Shown: positions 26,701 through 35,989, counted from the stretch's first letter. The stretch: 64,000 nucleotides of DNA from Sporisorium sorghi (GCA_023212695.1 JALCCG010000023.1:62001-126000), one strand, 5' to 3'. Translations and numbers: made by a program. The notes: a model not told the origin generated them from the sequence alone.

Positions 26701-29700
26701 GTGAACGCCTGATTGTATTCTATGATCCGTCCTTTCCGGCAGCTGAAGCTGCCGGACTGCCGGTATCGGCAGCCGGTCTGGATATGTTCGATTCCGTGTG
26801 CGGCGCAGAGAACTTGGCTGAAACGCTGGCAGCAGCAGGGGGACAAGGCGTTAGCTTTGTCAATTTACACGCTCCGTACTTTCCGAAATCCGCCTGGAGA
26901 GCCATCCTGGACTTTCTGAGAAATGGCGGCGGCTTGGTCAGTGTTGGGGGTGCCCCATTCAAACGTCCCGTCCGTATGGAGGACGGTGCCTGGGTGGTAG
27001 AGCATGAACAGACGGCATATCATCAGCAGCTGAACATTCATGAGGCGCTGCCTGTGGATTGTGGGCGCGTGAATGATTTGATCGCGAGTGAAGATATTCC
27101 GCTGATGGAGAACAGTCACAAACGGTTTACCGTTAAGGATACATGGAACTTGGTTCCGCATGTTACCAAGAGCAGCGATCTGCCTCACCAGATGGGCTCG
27201 GCAGGACCGATGGATACGCGGATTTATCCGCTCCTCAAGGGATGTACAGCCAAGGGAAGGCAAGTCGCTGCTCCTGTAGTTCTGTGGGAGAACGTTGGCG
27301 GGCCGTTTCTGGGAGGTCGCTGGTTGTTTGTAAATCAACCTCTCTCCGCCTCCTTCTGGGAACAGGATGGGGGAGAAGAGGTGCGCCGGTGGGCGGCGTT
27401 CTGCGCCAAAGGGATTACCGAGCTGTGGATCAAGCCGAATTATGCAACCTATGAGTCCGGCGAGCGCGCGACCCTGACCCTGCAGGCACAACGGATGGGG
27501 CGGAATCTGCCTGTCCATGAGCCGCAGAGCTGGACGTTCCGCATCTCGGTTCAGCATGACCTGGATGAAGCTCCGGTATGGAATCATTCCGTAACCGTTG
27601 ATGTAACTGGACAATTTCATGTACAGCGCATTCCGGTTGCGCTTGATATCAAGCCGGGATTTTATCGGGTGTTGTGTGAAGCCGAAGGTCCGGATGGAGA
27701 AATCCGCAGGCTGAGACAAGGCTTCTGGGGAGCTGATCATGAGCTTCTGGAGACTGGAACGCCAGTCACCTGCAACCGGGATTACTTTATTAAAGATGGC
27801 CGCCCGCTGCCTGTTGTCGGGATGACTTACATGACGTCCGATGTCGCGCGTAAGTTCCTGTTCCTTCCGAATACGGATGTGTGGGATCGCGATATGGCGC
27901 AAATGCGCAATGCCGGCATCAATTGGATTCGTACCGGGATCTGGACCGCTTACCGCAATATCATGCAGGTGGACGGGCATGCATCCGAAGAGGTTTTGCG
28001 TTCGATTGACGCCTTCCTGTTAACGGCGAAGAAGCATGATCTGCAGGTCACGTTTACGTTCTTCTCCTTTACACCGGAGACTTGGGAAGGACAGAATCCT
28101 TACCTCGATCCGCGAAGCGTGGAGGCGCAGAAGCGGTTTATTCGCTCCATTATCACAAGGCATAAAGCTACGAAGAACGTGGACTGGGATTTGATTAACG
28201 AGCCTTCCATGTTCGATCCGCCGCAGATCTTCTCGGACGGTCCGCGTTCAGCTAAGGATTCGTTCGAGCAGCAAGCGTATATCGATTGGCTGAAGAAGCG
28301 TCATGGCTCGGTTGAGTCTCTGCAGGAACGCTGGAACATGACTTCCGATCAGCTGCCGGCATTCGAGTCCGCGGTTCCTCCGGGACCTGAAGCCATTAAT
28401 TTCGACGTTCAAGATATGCATCAAGGGAAAAAGGGCACCCAGTGGCTTGATTATGTACTCTTCTCGATGGACATGCACAACCGCTGGGCGAAGGAACTAT
28501 ATGATGATATCAAAGCGGTATGCCCTGACCATATGGTTACGGTTGGACAAGATGAGGCCTTAGGAGCACAGCGTCCATCCCCGTTCTTCTATGCGGAGGC
28601 TGTAGACTATACAACGGTTCACTCTTGGTGGTTTAACGATTATCTGATCTGGGACGGCATATTTGCCAAAACGCCGAATAAACCAAACCTCATTCAGGAA
28701 ACGGGCATCATGTACGTGGAAACACCGGATGGCCGGGCTAAGCGGAGCGAAGCCGAGCTTCGGAACCTGCTGGAGCGCAAATATGCGTACGCCTTCTCAA
28801 CAGGCGGTGCAGGAGCCGTTCATTGGATCTGGAACACAAACTTCTACATGGATAATGCCAATGAATCGCATATCGGAGCTGTCCGCGCTGACGGGACGGA
28901 GAAGCCGGAAGCGGATGTGTCGTATGATTTTGGCGCATTCATGGAGGGCATCCGGGACTTGTTTAAGGGACGGAAGCTTGAAGAGACAGCGGTCATTTTC
29001 CCATACTCGAACGATTTCTCGAACCGGAAGCTTGCTTTTGAAGCAACAACGAAGGCGACACGCGCCCTGGCTTACGAGCTGAATGTGCCTTTCCGCGCGG
29101 TTGGAGAGTATGATCTAAGCTCGCTGCGGAGACATCCGGTGAAATTCATCGTTCTGCCGAGTGCTCATAATATAGATGACCGGGCGTTTGCCGAGTTGAT
29201 GGATATCGTAACAGAAACGGGAGCCACGCTCCTTCTGACCGGACCTGTCGGTCTGGATGCTTATTGGCATCCGGTCGAGCGAATGACGGCAGAGCTGGGA
29301 CAGCGCAAAGTGGTGAATGTGCGCCGGGAAGAGAGCTTGCGTATCGGGGATGCCACATGGCCCGCGTCATACGGTCATCGGAAAATCGCCGAGCTTAGTA
29401 AGGAAATTGTGATCAGCAGCGACGTACATTCAACCGATGAGGCTGGCGACGCCGTCATCGAGGTCAAGCTCGGTGCCGGACGCCTTCTCTGGAGTCCGCT
29501 TCCCGTTGAGTTGAATGACCGGATCGATACCCTATCTGCACTGTATCGATTCGCATTGGAGTTATCTGCTGCCGACACGGGGCTGATCTGGAGCCAAGGT
29601 GGAGACCATTCCGGCGTATACGGGCGCAAGGTAACGTTTGAAGAAGGGGCACTCTTCGTATTCGGTTCAGAGCAATCGTGGGATACGAATGTCGAAGTGA

Positions 29701-29837
29701 AGGATCCTTCAACAGGTCTTATCTATTCATTTATGCTTGAGGCGGATCGCTCGGTATTGTTTGCAGTGGATGCAAGCGGGGACCTGTTATCGGTGTACCG
29801 CCCGGATGAGGTTGGAATTACCGTATCGAAAGGCTAA
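26697..29837 (+). CDS. Large clan GH-A glycoside hydrolase, GH42-like (possible beta-mannosidase)
   Basis: 1046 residues; ATG 26697 overlaps the GH125 stop by 4 bases. Residues 1-230 look like a ThuA/glutamine-amidotransferase-like alpha/beta domain (FLRNGGGLVSVGG). A beta-sandwich (~255-380) follows, then a TIM barrel (~390-720) with acid/base Glu502 in WDLINEPSMF and probable nucleophile Glu668 in PNLIQETGIMY. A Rossmann-like GH42 trimerisation-type domain (~770-900; FIVLPSAHNIDD) follows. No signal peptide. The family is uncertain: GH42, GH164 or unclassified. In this operon, beta-mannosidase or beta-galactosidase action on an N-glycan core or antenna would complete the pathway; that is inference. 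Confidence 0.75.
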   Translation: MSERLIVFYDPSFPAAEAAGLPVSAAGLDMFDSVCGAENLAETLAAAGGQGVSFVNLHAPYFPKSAWRAILDFLRNGGGLVSVGGAPFKRPVRMEDGAWVVEHEQTAYHQQLNIHEALPVDCGRVNDLIASEDIPLMENSHKRFTVKDTWNLVPHVTKSSDLPHQMGSAGPMDTRIYPLLKGCTAKGRQVAAPVVLWENVGGPFLGGRWLFVNQPLSASFWEQDGGEEVRRWAAFCAKGITELWIKPNYATYESGERATLTLQAQRMGRNLPVHEPQSWTFRISVQHDLDEAPVWNHSVTVDVTGQFHVQRIPVALDIKPGFYRVLCEAEGPDGEIRRLRQGFWGADHELLETGTPVTCNRDYFIKDGRPLPVVGMTYMTSDVARKFLFLPNTDVWDRDMAQMRNAGINWIRTGIWTAYRNIMQVDGHASEEVLRSIDAFLLTAKKHDLQVTFTFFSFTPETWEGQNPYLDPRSVEAQKRFIRSIITRHKATKNVDWDLINEPSMFDPPQIFSDGPRSAKDSFEQQAYIDWLKKRHGSVESLQERWNMTSDQLPAFESAVPPGPEAINFDVQDMHQGKKGTQWLDYVLFSMDMHNRWAKELYDDIKAVCPDHMVTVGQDEALGAQRPSPFFYAEAVDYTTVHSWWFNDYLIWDGIFAKTPNKPNLIQETGIMYVETPDGRAKRSEAELRNLLERKYAYAFSTGGAGAVHWIWNTNFYMDNANESHIGAVRADGTEKPEADVSYDFGAFMEGIRDLFKGRKLEETAVIFPYSNDFSNRKLAFEATTKATRALAYELNVPFRAVGEYDLSSLRRHPVKFIVLPSAHNIDDRAFAELMDIVTETGATLLLTGPVGLDAYWHPVERMTAELGQRKVVNVRREESLRIGDATWPASYGHRKIAELSKEIVISSDVHSTDEAGDAVIEVKLGAGRLLWSPLPVELNDRIDTLSALYRFALELSAADTGLIWSQGGDHSGVYGRKVTFEEGALFVFGSEQSWDTNVEVKDPSTGLIYSFMLEADRSVLFAVDASGDLLSVYRPDEVGITVSKG

Positions 29838-29858
29838 CATAAGGGGGACTACGTAGAG

Positions 29859-32594
29859 ATGGATCAATCCAGAAAAGCACATATTATTTCTCATACTCAC
29901 TGGGACCGCGAGTGGTATTTACCGTATGAAAAGCACCATGTACGGCTGATCGAGCTCATGGACAGCTTGCTCGAGACGATGGATAAGGACTCGGAATACC
30001 GCAGCTTTTTCCTTGATGGTCAGACCATTATTATTGAAGATTATTTGCAGGTAAGACCCGAGAAGAAGGAGCAGCTTGAGAAGCTGATCACGGACGGACG
30101 CATTATCATCGGGCCTTGGTACATTCTGCAGGATGCGTATCTGACAAGCAGCGAAGCCAATGTGAGAAACATGCAGATTGGGCACCAGGATGCCGAGCGT
30201 TATGGCACGGTTGCCAAAATCGGTTATTTCCCTGATACGTTTGGACTTACGGGCCAAATCCCGCAGCTGATGCAACAGTCCGGTATCGATAACGCCTTCT
30301 TCGGCCGGGGCGTGAAGCCAACTGGCTTTAACAATACCGTTTCCGATAGCGGTTATGAGTCCTCGTTCTCCGAATTGATGTGGGAAGGTCCGGACGGCTC
30401 CAAGGTGCTGGGCATCCTGTTTGCCAACTGGTACAGCAACGGCAACGAAGTTCCTGTTGACGAAGAAGAGGCGAAGAAGTTCTGGGACCGCAAGCTGGCG
30501 GATGCCGAGAAGTATGCTTCCACGCCCGAACTGCTCTATATGAACGGTTGCGACCATCAGCCGATTCAGACGGATCTCCCGGAAGGCATCCGTACGGCGA
30601 AGAAGCTGTATCCGGATACGGAGTTCATTCACTCCAATTTTGATGATTACCTGAAAGCGGTTCGTGAGAAACTGTCGCAGGACCTGTCCTCCGTAACAGG
30701 AGAGCTGCGCAGCCAGCGGACGGACGGCTGGGGAACGCTCGTGAATACCGCCTCGGCTCGTGTATACCTGAAGCAGATGAACCAGCGCGGCCAGACCCTG
30801 CTGGAAAAAGTGGCCGAGCCGCTGGCGTCGTACGCAAGCCTGCTTGGCAAGGAGTATCCGCATCATCTGTTCACTTATGCCTGGAAAACGCTGATGCAGA
30901 ATCATCCGCATGACAGCATCTGCGGCTGCAGCGTGGACGAGGTTCACCGCGAGATGGTCACTCGCTTCGAGAAAAGCGCCCACGTGGCCGAAAATATTGT
31001 GGATGACAGCGTCCGCGTGATCGCGGATGCGGTTGACACAACCGGATTCGAGCAGTGGGGCTCTGATCCGCTGCCGCTGGTCGTATTTAATACGACCGGA
31101 TGGACACGCAGCGGTACGGTCAGCATCGAGCTGGACGCTAAGCGGCTCTATTTCCGGGAAGGCTACTCTTTGGAAGAAACGAGCCGCCGGATGAAGGAAA
31201 TCGATTTGTCCGGCCGCGTTCTAGTTAACGCGCAGGGTGAATCGGTACCGTGTACCGTTGAAGATCTTGGTCTTCAGTTCGGATACGATCTCCCGGATGA
31301 TCGGTTCCGCCAGCCTTATATGTGCCGCAGGGTCAGACTGACATTCGAGGCAAGCGAAATTGCAGCAATGGGTCTGACAACCTACGCATGGGTGAAAAGT
31401 GATAATAAGCCAACTCCGATTAAATCCCTGATCAGCCAATCCAACGTAATGGAGAACGAGCTGCTCAAGGTTGAGATCGAAGGGGACGGTTCCTTCACCT
31501 TAACGGATAAGAAGAATGGACAGGTATACCGCGATCTGGGCGTCTATGAGAATACCGGGGATATCGGTAACGAATATATGTATAAACAGCCGGATGGCGA
31601 AACGGCATTGACTACAAAAGGCCAAACCGCCAAAATTTCGGTCCTGGAGGATTCGCCATACCGCGCTTCCATCGAAATCGTCCATAACTGGTCCATTCCG
31701 GCTATGGCCGATGGCAAGCTGGACGAAGAGCAGCATGAACTGGTGTATTACCCGAACCGCAAGGCCCAAAGATCAAGCGAGATGGTGCCGTTGTCCATAC
31801 GTACCGTGCTCAGCCTGAACCGTTGCGGCAAAGGTGTCGAGATCGAAGCCACGATGGATAATCAGGCGAAGGATCATCGGGTGCGTGCGTTGTTCCCAAC
31901 GGATCTGCAGGCAGCGTCTCATAACGTGGATTCCATGTTCGAAGTGGCGAAGCGGGACAACGAGCCGGCTGCCGAATGGGAGAACCCGAGTTATACGGCT
32001 CATCAGCAGGCCTTCGTGGATGTTACCGCGGCTGCAGCAGGCTTGACGGTGGCGAACCAGGGCTTGAACGAATATGAAGTGCTGCGTGACGGTCGCAACA
32101 CGATCGCGGTTACACTGCTGCGCTCCGTCGGTGAGCTCGGGGATTGGGGTTACTTCCCAACGCCGGAAGCTCAGTGTATCGGCGTTCATACGGTTCGCAT
32201 GGAAGTGATTCCGCACCAGGGCGACGGCATCGGTTCCGGCGCTTATGCCGAGGCTTACCAGTTCCAGATCCCATGGACGGTTGCTCAGACCGGAGTTCAT
32301 GCAGGTACCGTTGCATCGACCTCCGCGCCGCTTGGATGGAGTCATGAAGAGCTTGCCTTCTCTTCCCTGAAGGTGAACCGGAAGTCAGGCGATCTGATGC
32401 TGCGCTGGTTCAATATGGCAGGCACGGATGCAGAGCTGAAGTTGCAATCTTCCCTGCCAACCCAAGGCGTTTATAAGAGCTCGATATTGGAAGAAGAGGG
32501 ATCCGTTCAAAGCTTGGATGACAAGGGAAGCTGCACGCTGCCAGTCAAGCCATATGAGATTGTGACACTTGGTGTTAAAGTTTCGGCCGAGTAA
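29859..32594 (+). CDS. GH38 alpha-mannosidase, MngB-like
   Basis: 911 residues, no signal peptide. The zinc site opens with ISHTHWDREW at residues 10-19, and the nucleophile is about Asp126 in YFPDTFGLTGQIPQL. HPHDSICGCSVDEVHREM (~350) is the typical third motif. It belongs to the MngB/YbgG-type bacterial group, clearly different from the long GH38 in the same operon (which has HIDIAWLWP). Two GH38 types probably divide alpha-1,2/1,3 and other linkages. An intergenic hairpin follows before GH20. Confidence 0.93.
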   Translation: MDQSRKAHIISHTHWDREWYLPYEKHHVRLIELMDSLLETMDKDSEYRSFFLDGQTIIIEDYLQVRPEKKEQLEKLITDGRIIIGPWYILQDAYLTSSEANVRNMQIGHQDAERYGTVAKIGYFPDTFGLTGQIPQLMQQSGIDNAFFGRGVKPTGFNNTVSDSGYESSFSELMWEGPDGSKVLGILFANWYSNGNEVPVDEEEAKKFWDRKLADAEKYASTPELLYMNGCDHQPIQTDLPEGIRTAKKLYPDTEFIHSNFDDYLKAVREKLSQDLSSVTGELRSQRTDGWGTLVNTASARVYLKQMNQRGQTLLEKVAEPLASYASLLGKEYPHHLFTYAWKTLMQNHPHDSICGCSVDEVHREMVTRFEKSAHVAENIVDDSVRVIADAVDTTGFEQWGSDPLPLVVFNTTGWTRSGTVSIELDAKRLYFREGYSLEETSRRMKEIDLSGRVLVNAQGESVPCTVEDLGLQFGYDLPDDRFRQPYMCRRVRLTFEASEIAAMGLTTYAWVKSDNKPTPIKSLISQSNVMENELLKVEIEGDGSFTLTDKKNGQVYRDLGVYENTGDIGNEYMYKQPDGETALTTKGQTAKISVLEDSPYRASIEIVHNWSIPAMADGKLDEEQHELVYYPNRKAQRSSEMVPLSIRTVLSLNRCGKGVEIEATMDNQAKDHRVRALFPTDLQAASHNVDSMFEVAKRDNEPAAEWENPSYTAHQQAFVDVTAAAAGLTVANQGLNEYEVLRDGRNTIAVTLLRSVGELGDWGYFPTPEAQCIGVHTVRMEVIPHQGDGIGSGAYAEAYQFQIPWTVAQTGVHAGTVASTSAPLGWSHEELAFSSLKVNRKSGDLMLRWFNMAGTDAELKLQSSLPTQGVYKSSILEEEGSVQSLDDKGSCTLPVKPYEIVTLGVKVSAE

Positions 32595-32639
32595 GAAACC
32601 TAATATATAGGCTGGGAAGGATATTAGCTTCTCGCCTTG

Positions 32640-32677
32640 GCAAAGCCCGATTCCAAGATGAAGGGATCGGGCTTTGC
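32640..32677 (+). terminator. Hairpin between GH38 and GH20 genes
   Basis: GCAAAGCCCGATTCC pairs with GGGATCGGGCTTTGC. The T-run is weak (TGTTTC), so it is more likely an attenuator or an RNA-stabilising stem than a full stop. Confidence 0.55.
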
Positions 32678-32731
32678 TGTTTCACACAATGATAGACAGC
32701 ATCTCAAAAATGGGATCATGGAGGGAATGAC

Positions 32732-34648
32732 ATGAAGATTCATTTTGATCACCTGTCTGGAAAACTGCTTGAAGGGATCAGCGAGCTTTCAGACATATTG
32801 GACATCTCCATTACAGACGGAGAAGGGATCAAGATTCGGGTCGTTCAGATGGAAGGTCCGATTCAGGTGGCGCTGAAGGATGGGCAGGGACTGATCCGTT
32901 ACCAGGAGAGCATACACTTTTTCCGTGCGCTCGGTTTGTTTCTGGAGCAGGCCAGGGAGGGGGCTTTATTCGAGCTGACGGCGGAACCGAAGTTTGACTT
33001 TAACGGTACGATGCTCGACGTTTCCCGCAATGGCGTTCTCAAGGTGGCGGTGATCAAACAGTTTATCCGTTATATGGCGCTGATGGGACTGAACGGACTG
33101 ATGATGTATACCGAGGATACGTACGAGGTAGAAGAGCAGCCCTACTTCGGATACATGCGCGGCCGGTATACAGCTTCGGAACTGAAGGAGTGCGACGATT
33201 ATGCGGATTTGTTCGGCATTGAGATGATTCCGTGTATTCAGACCCTGGGGCATCTGCAGCAAGCGCTAAAATGGGGGTATGCGGCAGATATGAAGGACCA
33301 TGCCGATATTCTGCTCGCAGGCGAGCCGAAGACATATGCTTTCATTGAGCAGATGATCACAGCCGCATCCGGCATGTTCCGTTCCAAGCGAATTCATATC
33401 GGCATGGATGAGGCATTCCAGGTAGGTCTTGGAAATTATCTGAAATTGAACGGGGTTCAGGACCGTTTCCAGATCATGAATGACCATGTCAACCGGGTGC
33501 TTGCCATCACCGATCGTCTCGGACTCGAGCCGATGATCTGGAGCGACATGTATTTTAATTTGCTGGCGAATGATTATCAAGGGGCGCTGTACAATGTAGA
33601 TGCGGATTTCTCGGATGACAATATGAGCCGAATTCCAAAAGGCGTTCAATTTGTGTATTGGGACTATGGACGCCGTGATGAAAACGGATATGAACAGTTA
33701 TATGAGAAGCATATGAGGCTGGGCTCCAAGCCGATTTTTGCCGGCGGCATCCATATGTGGAACAGTATCAGTCCCAACAATGGCAAGACATGGATGACCA
33801 GCCAACCGGCCCTGCGCGCTGCCAAAACGAAAGGCATCCGCGAGGTGATTGCTACCGCCTGGGGAGATAACGGCAACGAAAGCAATCACTTGGTCATTCT
33901 TGCCGGTCTGCAGCTGTTTGCCGAGCATGGATATGGCAATGAGGTTGATGATAAGCTTCTTACAAGGCGGCTTGCGGCCTGTACGGGCATCGATTTGTTT
34001 GAATCGCTGAACGCCCTGAAATATATGGATGAGGTTCCCGGCGTGTCGGAGGGCAATCACTGGATGGCGAACCCATCCAAATATTTATTGTGGCAGGATC
34101 CCCTGCTAGGGCTGCTGGACAAACATGTGGAAGGTGAAGCGGAAGCTGTGCTGCCTCAGCATTACGCTGGACTCGAGCGGAGATGGCGGCAATGCAAGGA
34201 GCAATTTCCGGCACCGTTCAGCCGTCTGTATGATTTTTATGAACGATTGGCATCGGTGCTTGTTATTAAAAGCACCCTCGGCGTTACGCTGAAAAAGTGG
34301 TATAAAACGGGGCAAAAGGATCAGCTGGCTGAGCTTGCAGCAGCACCGGATTCCCCGTTGCTCGTGCTAAAGAAGCGCATCGAGGCGCTGCGGCTCTCGC
34401 ACCGTGCGCTCTGGATGAGCACGTACAAGCCCTTTGGCTGGGAAGTGCTGGACCTCCGCTACGGGGGGCTGCTGGCACGAATTTCTTCCACACAGGATCG
34501 GCTTGCCGATTATGTGGATGGGCATATCGAAGAGATTGAGGAACTGGAAGCCGAGCGGCTGCCGTTCGATCAGAACGGACTTACCGGCAGAGCGCTGGAG
34601 GTTAACGTGTCCTATCAGGCAGCAGTGACGGCGTCCTGCTTCATCTGA
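32732..34648 (+). CDS. GH20 beta-N-acetylhexosaminidase (GcnA-like)
   Basis: 638 residues, no signal peptide. The small N-terminal domain (1-85) is followed by the barrel, FDFNGTMLDVSRNGVLKV, and the catalytic pair Asp226-Glu227 in RIHIGMDEAFQ, which supports substrate-assisted catalysis by the GlcNAc acetamido group. MIWSDMYFN and ATAWGDNGNE line the active site. Similar cytoplasmic GH20 enzymes such as streptococcal GcnA release GlcNAc from N-glycan antennae. It is the last gene before a strong terminator and 137 bases after GH38. Confidence 0.88.
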   Translation: MKIHFDHLSGKLLEGISELSDILDISITDGEGIKIRVVQMEGPIQVALKDGQGLIRYQESIHFFRALGLFLEQAREGALFELTAEPKFDFNGTMLDVSRNGVLKVAVIKQFIRYMALMGLNGLMMYTEDTYEVEEQPYFGYMRGRYTASELKECDDYADLFGIEMIPCIQTLGHLQQALKWGYAADMKDHADILLAGEPKTYAFIEQMITAASGMFRSKRIHIGMDEAFQVGLGNYLKLNGVQDRFQIMNDHVNRVLAITDRLGLEPMIWSDMYFNLLANDYQGALYNVDADFSDDNMSRIPKGVQFVYWDYGRRDENGYEQLYEKHMRLGSKPIFAGGIHMWNSISPNNGKTWMTSQPALRAAKTKGIREVIATAWGDNGNESNHLVILAGLQLFAEHGYGNEVDDKLLTRRLAACTGIDLFESLNALKYMDEVPGVSEGNHWMANPSKYLLWQDPLLGLLDKHVEGEAEAVLPQHYAGLERRWRQCKEQFPAPFSRLYDFYERLASVLVIKSTLGVTLKKWYKTGQKDQLAELAAAPDSPLLVLKKRIEALRLSHRALWMSTYKPFGWEVLDLRYGGLLARISSTQDRLADYVDGHIEEIEELEAERLPFDQNGLTGRALEVNVSYQAAVTASCFI

Positions 34649-34651
34649 AGA

Positions 34652-34702
34652 AAAGCTGCTCTTCCAGAGTCTATGCGGACTCTTGGAGGGCAGCTCTTTT
34701 TT
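34652..34702 (+). terminator. Terminator of the glycan operon
   Basis: AAAGCTGCTCTTCCAGAGT pairs with ACTCTTGGAGGGCAGCT around CTATGCGG, with CTTTTTT after it. Confidence 0.88.
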
Positions 34703-34715
34703 GTGCAGGGTTTGT

Positions 34716-34877
34716 TTATGGTGTATCCTCTGGACCTTGTTCTTTCTCGTAAGCAATCAGCGTGATATCTTTGCCTGTGAGCTCGGCGATCTTCGTCTCG
34801 GCATCTTCAATCGCTTTTAAGGTGCCTTCATTTCCATTCAGTGATGCGATTTTGTATTCCTCGGAATGGATATCCAT
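34716..34877 (-). CDS. Small acidic hypothetical protein
   Basis: 53 residues, too short for a 60-residue cut-off: MDIHSEEYKIASLNGNEGTL... ending KEQGPEDTP. The ATG at 34877 follows AAAGGGGGTG, and the codon use (third-position G/C mix) resembles the neighbours. It is largely helical and charged, with no membrane segment. Function unknown; it stands alone on the minus strand, facing the terminator of the glycan operon. Confidence 0.6.
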   Translation of the reverse strand: MDIHSEEYKIASLNGNEGTLKAIEDAETKIAELTGKDITLIAYEKEQGPEDTP

Positions 34878-35028
34878 GGTGAACACCCCCTTTAACTGGA
34901 TAATTCATGTTATATAATGTATAAGGTATCCTTTACAATGGAGATACATACCTTGATTCAAACGAAGTATGATAAGGCTGGCAGACCATCATAAAGCATT
35001 TATTCCGCTTACAAGTGAGGTGTGATAC

Positions 35029-35412
35029 ATGATTCAATATGTAAGACTGCACCATGTCAGTTTGGCCGTTCGGGATTTGGAAAAAGCCAAGGTGTTTTAC
35101 TCGGAAGTCCTTAAGTTCCGCGAGCTGTCGCGTCCGCCGTTTACATCCAAAGGGGTCTGGTACGCGGTGGGGGATCAGCAGCTCCATCTGCTGGAGCATC
35201 CGATCAGCGATACGCTTCGCGAGCGCGGAATCGATACGACGGACGGGCATTTTTCGATCTGGGTGAAGAGCTACCGCGAAACCAAGGAATGGCTGGACCG
35301 AATGGGTGTTGAATATACTGCCAATCCCGACAGCGTTGCAGGTTTTGCGCAAATTTTCGTGCTGGATCCAGATCGCAACATTATAGAGTTTGGAGCTGCG
35401 TATGGCTCATAG
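35029..35412 (+). CDS. VOC family protein (glyoxalase/dioxygenase fold)
   Basis: 127 residues, the length of a single VOC domain. The paired beta-alpha-beta3 modules start LHHVSLAVRDLEKAKVFYSEVL and HFSIWVKSYRETKEWLDRMG. Metal-ligand candidates are His9, His near residue 56 (LHLLEH) and Glu in NIIEFG. The substrate may be a thiol adduct, antibiotic or small metabolite; FosB-like and glyoxalase-like members look alike at this level. ATG 35029 follows GAGGTG. Confidence 0.85.
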   Translation: MIQYVRLHHVSLAVRDLEKAKVFYSEVLKFRELSRPPFTSKGVWYAVGDQQLHLLEHPISDTLRERGIDTTDGHFSIWVKSYRETKEWLDRMGVEYTANPDSVAGFAQIFVLDPDRNIIEFGAAYGS

Positions 35413-35416
35413 AAAT

Positions 35417-35450
35417 TAAAAAAGCCAAACACCATCAAGTGTTCAGCTTC
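35417..35450 (-). terminator. Terminator of the second L,D-transpeptidase gene
   Basis: On the minus strand AAGCTGAACAC pairs with GTGTTTGGCTT (two wobbles), ending CTTTTTTAATTT. It lies between convergent genes. Confidence 0.7.
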
Positions 35451-35462
35451 TAAGCTTTTGGA

Positions 35463-35966
35463 TTATTTTTGGATGAGGACAGGGGTATTCATTTTGACCT
35501 TGTCGTAGAGCCAGCGCACGTCCTTATTATGCATGCGGATACATCCGGCGGATACGTATTTTCCAATCGAATTCGAATTGTTGTTCCCGTGGATCGCATA
35601 GGCGTAACTGATCCTGCCGTTGACCTTCACGTTAATGCCCAGCCAGCGGTCCCCCAGCGGATTGCGCGGATCTCCGCCCTTGATGCCTTCCTTGTAGTAA
35701 GGTCTGTTTTTTACCTTTTCATGGATTTTGAACAGGCCTTCCGGCGTGTAGGAGGGCTTTTTGCCTGTGGCGACGGGGAATGTTTTAATGACCTTTCCCT
35801 TCTCGTAATACGTCAGCTTGTTGGTGGATTTATCAATGACGATAAATTGTGCATACGAAGTGTATTTACTGTCCAGTTTCTGCCCTGAGGCGGCATGGGT
35901 CAGGTTAGGGAGGAAGAAAACCAGCAGCAAGGTAAAAATCAGTATGCGGTTGATGCCCTTTATGAT
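35463..35966 (-). CDS. Secreted L,D-transpeptidase (YkuD domain), probable non-ATG start
   Basis: The mature part is a YkuD domain of ~130 residues: FIVIDKSTNKLTYYEKGKVIKTFPV, TPEGLFKI, and the active site IHGNNNSNSIGKYVSAGCIRMH with the catalytic Cys. The first canonical start, TTG at 35930, leaves only a 13-residue hydrophobic leader with no basic end. The frame is open further up to 35972 and reads IKGINRILIFTLLL, a proper signal peptide. AGGTGA lies seven bases before an ATC at 35966, with ATA next. So I place the start at 35966; the annotated start may otherwise be 35930. Confidence 0.82.
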   Translation of the reverse strand: MIKGINRILIFTLLLVFFLPNLTHAASGQKLDSKYTSYAQFIVIDKSTNKLTYYEKGKVIKTFPVATGKKPSYTPEGLFKIHEKVKNRPYYKEGIKGGDPRNPLGDRWLGINVKVNGRISYAYAIHGNNNSNSIGKYVSAGCIRMHNKDVRWLYDKVKMNTPVLIQK

Positions 35967-35989
35967 GTCCGATCACCTCTTTTCGTTCT

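Noticed and set aside
29919..30983. Minus-strand ORF of 354 codons opposite the second GH38
   Set aside because: A shadow of a gene with intact catalytic motifs; no start signal.
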